Notes under the pieces: generated by a model
What the model was told of the DNA's origin: nothing
The model's database searches: none
What the model saw: only the letters and a program-made list of their open reading frames with translations
Program-made: the position numbers and the translations under genes
Part shown: in pieces, positions 60,860 to 64,000 of the stretch
Layout of the letters: the number at the start of each line of letters is the position of its first letter
Numbering within the stretch: the stretch's first letter is position 1
Origin: Haematobia irritans
Lineage: Eukaryota > Arthropoda > Insecta > Diptera > Muscidae
Length of the DNA stretch: 64,000 nucleotides
Direction of reading: 5' to 3'
Assembly: GCF_050003625.1 (NCBI RefSeq)
Contig: NC_134398.1
Location: forward strand, 115,668,145 to 115,732,144

Positions 60860-61540
60860 TCCGTTTATGAAAAAATGATTAGGATTCATCCAATCGAATA
60901 GGGATTTCATGACAAAGTTCATTTTAGTCTGAAGGACATCAGTATGTTGCACATCTCCTATGAAACGTAGTTGGATATCATCCGCGCGGTGAGTAAATTC
61001 TGCTGTTCTTAATGTTTTTTGAGTTGCACCTTCAAGAACGCAATTCCGTAATTTTCGACAAAATTGGTAAAAGCGATATGGGTCTGTAACAGTCTGAGCG
61101 AACATTGTCCGATTTCTTTCTTATGGGGTTAATTTTGGCTGTTTTCCAGCCAAAAAGGCCCTATGTGTCAGATCAGATAATGATTTACTGTAGCGTACAC
61201 TAGGGGATTTAAGCCAATTATTGCGATTCCTCGCAAAAAATTTCTTCTCCTTTTACGAAAAGCAGAATGAATAAAAATTATGCACAGCATTAAAATGTTC
61301 AATTGGATGTCAACATCGGACGTCAAAAGACTAAGGGAAAAGTCAGTTGAAATAATATGAGTATGTAATACATTCTCATCGTAATTTTCATAATCATAAT
61401 ATTCGCAATAACTATTGTGTGGTGGTACTGAAAATCCAAAGGACATGAATATGAATGCGAGTCTCGATATATCGGGACAAAAAATTGATTGATCAGATGC
61501 ACGCGAGACAGCGAAGAAAATAAAAAATAGTCCAAGAAAC
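60860..61540 (-). pseudogene. LINE endonuclease end and reverse transcriptase, degenerate
   Basis: In order on the minus strand: SRASDQSIF (end of the endonuclease, near 61500), FGFSVPPHNSYCEYYDYENY and LTSDVDIQLNILM (61446 on), then in another frame KSPSVRYSKSLSDL. Next, KSDNVRSDCYRPISLLPILS ending KIT (61115-61030) is the first conserved block of a non-LTR reverse transcriptase. A deletion follows, then H-R-A-D-D-I-Q-L (catalytic YADD block with Y replaced) and KMNFVMKSLFDWMNPNHFF. Several frameshifts and a large internal deletion make it inactive. Confidence 0.8.
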
Positions 61541-61569
61541 TAAAAAAAATAATCCAATAGTTTTAATTG

Positions 61570-62856
61570 CACTGTTAAAAAAAATATGTTTTTTATATGT
61601 TCCGATATAAACAAAAAGTGTTTCGGGCACAATTTGTAAACACAATATATTTAAGTGCACACATGTAATGTTCCTAAACTAACACTAAATGTTTGGGGCA
61701 TGAATGTTTCATAAAAATAATATGTGTGAATGTAAACATATATAAATTTACAAATTTCGAGTAAACTTATATATGTTGTGATATTTTATTCAGAGAGTGA
61801 CAGAGAGAGAGTATAGAGAAAGAAATAGAGATTGAAATCAGGAGGGTTGACGAAAGATAACACAGCAAGAGAATCAAAAGAGGGCAATTCCTGTGAAACC
61901 GCTTGTATGTTGTTTCGGAAAACTGTTTTATGATAAGGCCAAAAATTTGATATGCTTAAGTCTAAATATTATTTAATTTGAATATTAGAATGAGTATTTG
62001 GAGTAAAGAGAATAGACATTCGGAACAAGGGGAATAGACATATGAAAAAAAAGCATGTGTTTTCGCCTTGAGAGCATCATTTTATGTATGTGTGGACATG
62101 TGTTTTGTTTATCATTTTGGCATTATGGGCACAATTTTTGTTATTGGTTCGTTAAAAGAAATTGGAACATACGAGGAATAAGTCAAAATATTCAGGCAAA
62201 GAAAATTAAAAAAACGGTGGAAAATATACATAAATTACAAAGGAATCTTCATAAAAACTATACTCTTTTTAGAGTTGGGACAGTAAAATAAAAAAAGGAG
62301 GAAATAGTGAACAGTTAAACAGCAAAATGTTTAAAAACAAAGTTTAGTTTCTCTTTATTAATAAGAAGCCCAAGAGGTAAATCTTTAATAAAAAATTTAT
62401 TTAACATAGTATAAATATAAATGTGTAAATAAAAAAAAAATTGGTGTTCGGTTGGAGCAGGGATTGAACCCACGACCCTTTGCATGCAAGGCAGACATAC
62501 TAACCACTGCTCCACGTGGCCAACAAATGTATGTTTGTGTTAAATAATGTTATGTTTGCATGGGCTCGTGGGCGCTCCAAACTACGCTATATAAATGTAA
62601 CTTATAATGATAATTGTCTACTGCTGACTATAACAGCTACGTAGCCCAGTGGATAGTGTGTTGGCTTACAAACTGTATGGTCCTCGGTTCGATTCTCCGT
62701 CCAGGCGAAAAGTAAACTTTAAAAAATTTAATAATTTCTTCATTATTTGTATTACAGAAAATGATGCCAAGAACTAAAAAATTTCGTGGGAGTGAAAATT
62801 ATGAGAGGGAATGAGCACAATGTTCTTAAGGAAAGAGAAGCGATTTTTTGAGGGTG
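61570..62856. mobile_element. Long D-family element, uninterrupted (D6)
   Basis: It runs from CACTGTTAAAAAAAATATG to gcgattttttGAGGGTG, with TG on both sides (61568-61569 and 62857-62858), 1287 bp. In order: AAACATA palindromes, a gagagagtgacagaga stretch (61795-61815), the block ending 'ttggcattatgggcacaattttt' (62115-62140), the tttaaaaacaaag block, a divergent pair of tRNA-like heads (62452-62712) and the gtgccaagaac block. No protein. It is the reference for the long D type in this window. Confidence 0.85.
62452..62712. repeat. Divergent pair of tRNA-like Pol III heads in D6
   Basis: Minus-strand head (62521-62452): A-box TGGAGCAGTGGTTAGTATG and B-box GGGTTCAATCCCTGC. Plus-strand head (62632-62712): A-box TAGCCCAGTGG (62642-62652) and B-box GGTTCGATTCTCC (62686-62698). 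Both fit the RNA polymerase III box consensus in sequence and spacing (about 35-45 bp). They point away from each other with about 115 bp between. Stem pairing is poor, so they are not tRNA genes. Confidence 0.8.
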
Positions 62857-64000
62857 TGGACATAAAAACATACTTTATTAAAAGCTTAATTGATTTCATA
62901 TCACAGCAAATTCATAGCAATTTTCAATTAATTTTTTAATTCATTCAATTAAAAACTTAATTGATGTTTGCGAAAGTGATCAGCTGCCGAAATTGGTTTT
63001 CTACAAAGACAAGCCATTCCAAATTGAGCAGTTTGTGAAGAACCAAAATGATGGGGTTCACCTGTAAAAAAGGCAGCTCTAAATTTTCTACTTCGATTGT
63101 CCACTAGAACTCAAGCACCGCCGATGGTAATGTAGTGGGCTGCCGTGACTCTCCGTTAGTATTCATGTGGTCAAAATAAATGCCGAATATTATCGGGGAA
63201 CAAGACAATAGTGAAGTCCTGCACTCAGAGAAGGAATATGACCACCTCCTAGAGCAAAATAATATTTTTGGGCAATGAACATGTAACATGTTTGTCCATA
63301 CCATGTTATTTCCTCGGACCTTTTGAATCGGTTCCGACCACAATTTTATGTTTGACGAGAAAATTACATTTTTGCGGCAACCATATTCCCCATTCAAAAA
63401 TATCATTTTGCTCTAGCTGGCTAGAAGAATACAAGAAGCTCTAAATATTTCTTTGGGACAGATTATATGACATTGAAAATAAATGAAATATGGTTGAGTA
63501 TAGTACCAATAATTTAATTTCCAGGGCCATGTCTTATAAGCGTGCTTCTGACAAGGGAAGCTAATATTAAAATAGAAGCAGTATAATTTCACAAAATAAA
63601 ATTATTGAAATAGCCTTTTTTATAGAACTTACACAGTACGTATAATAGTTGCTCGGTTTCTTCTTTAACATAAACCTTGCACCAATTCTAGTATAAAGAA
63701 ATTGTCCAGCTACCCCAAATAGGCATTCCTATAGGAAACAAAATATAACACTCGAATTTAGCTTGAATTCACTCCCTCGCCAAAATAACGCCAAACCTCT
63801 ACGTTCTATGTTCTTACGTATGTGTGCCCATACAGGTTGGCAAAGTTCTTGGCTCATAACTCACGCGAATGTTTGCGTGTTCCCAAATCTATCCATATTT
63901 TGAATCGTTTGAAATGTATTGTACCCCTTTTGTAAAACATTTGTGGTGGTATTCATACAACATTAATGGATAACTTTTTGAAGGGGAAAAAAACTCCTGA
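62857..64000. other. No gene; one truncated N-family MITE
   Basis: The stretch 62880-62965 has ttaattg motifs. The N-family MITE is at 63222-63413. The last 580 bases are AT-rich spacer without a recognisable frame or repeat. Confidence 0.5.
63222..63413. mobile_element. N-family foldback MITE, truncated
   Basis: It starts CACTCAGAGAAGGAATATGA after TG, as at 49476, and follows that copy through catgtaacatg and gacgagaaaattac. It is cut off at attttgctcta, so the last 50 bases and the right terminus are missing. Confidence 0.82.

Noticed and set aside
60839..61105. 88-codon minus-strand frame starting at 61105 as a separate gene
   Set aside because: Its first 30 residues are an out-of-frame reading of the LINE block YRPISLLPILS, and the rest is the LINE YADD-like block. 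It is part of the decayed LINE.
62632..62712. Possible true tRNA genes at the A/B box modules (also 50717, 50900, 24474, 40265, 53935)
   Set aside because: Acceptor and T stems do not pair adequately, the modules are embedded in repeats at fixed positions, and they continue without a terminator into repeat sequence.

Overview
This is an AT-rich eukaryotic window packed with transposable elements. I infer a higher fly (Diptera, probably a calyptrate such as Musca or Stomoxys). The reasons are the mix of Tc1/mariner (DD37E, DD41D), Tigger/pogo, piggyBac-like, hAT-like, tRNA-derived SINE and RNase-H-bearing LINE remnants, plus two repeat families with 'tataccctcc...gtccgtccgtcc' ends of a kind I associate with muscoid flies. 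I find no convincing intact host gene, no true tRNA or rRNA gene, and nothing bacterial. Most long open frames are artefacts of a 153-bp tandem repeat (a multiple of 3) or of (TA)n.

The names below are mine. C, D, H and N are non-autonomous DNA elements ending CAC...GTG, with 2-bp target duplications of TA, TG, CA or CG. F1 and F2 begin CAAGTA, end GGGTAT (opposite orientation ATACCC...TACTTG) and carry tandem repeats. T1 and T2 are Tigger-like. Layout: 1-171 is the end of a DD37E transposon. 1605-15107 is nested D, H and C elements; inside them a short D element (8502-14343) holds two head-to-tail F1 copies, the second split by a DD41D mariner (12975-13907). 15234-20157 is a four-level nest: D holds H, which holds C, which holds a piggyBac-type MITE. 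20193-20699 is a transposase-like remnant. 22550-23453 is a foldback MITE. 23558-29181 is a C element holding an F1 copy that itself holds a complete SINE. 29581-35155 is F1 directly abutting F2, and F2 holds another C element. 35652-36394 is a hAT-like element with an 8-bp duplication. 37801-39523 is F1. 39908-40877 is D. 42691-42943 is (AT)n. 45846-47268 is Tigger T1, followed by a second SINE. 48-50 kb has small CAC...GTG elements. 50011-50660 is an odd CGTGAA-rich block. 50668-53165 is a long D element holding a DD37E transposon, itself split by a LINE with a perfect 14-bp duplication. 53576-54551 is D, next to an orphan open frame. 57890-61540 is one decayed LINE split by T2 and by F1. 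61570-62856 is a full-length long D element.

The most unusual signal is in the C family (four large copies). Read on one strand, it carries a tandem array of small exon-like units. Most have an acceptor (tttcag) and a donor (gtaagt), and the better-preserved ones carry an ATG and a conserved SAYNLIE peptide. They are followed by two 3' exons, a conserved stop and AATAAA. This looks like a DNA transposon carrying an array of duplicated alternative start exons. Other notable features are the D elements' divergent pair of tRNA-like Pol III heads, and a SINE/LINE pair sharing the same 3' tail and TAACC repeats.

Because many elements sit inside other repeats, uninterrupted paralogues elsewhere in the window act as empty sites. 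These fix termini and target duplications directly from the sequence.
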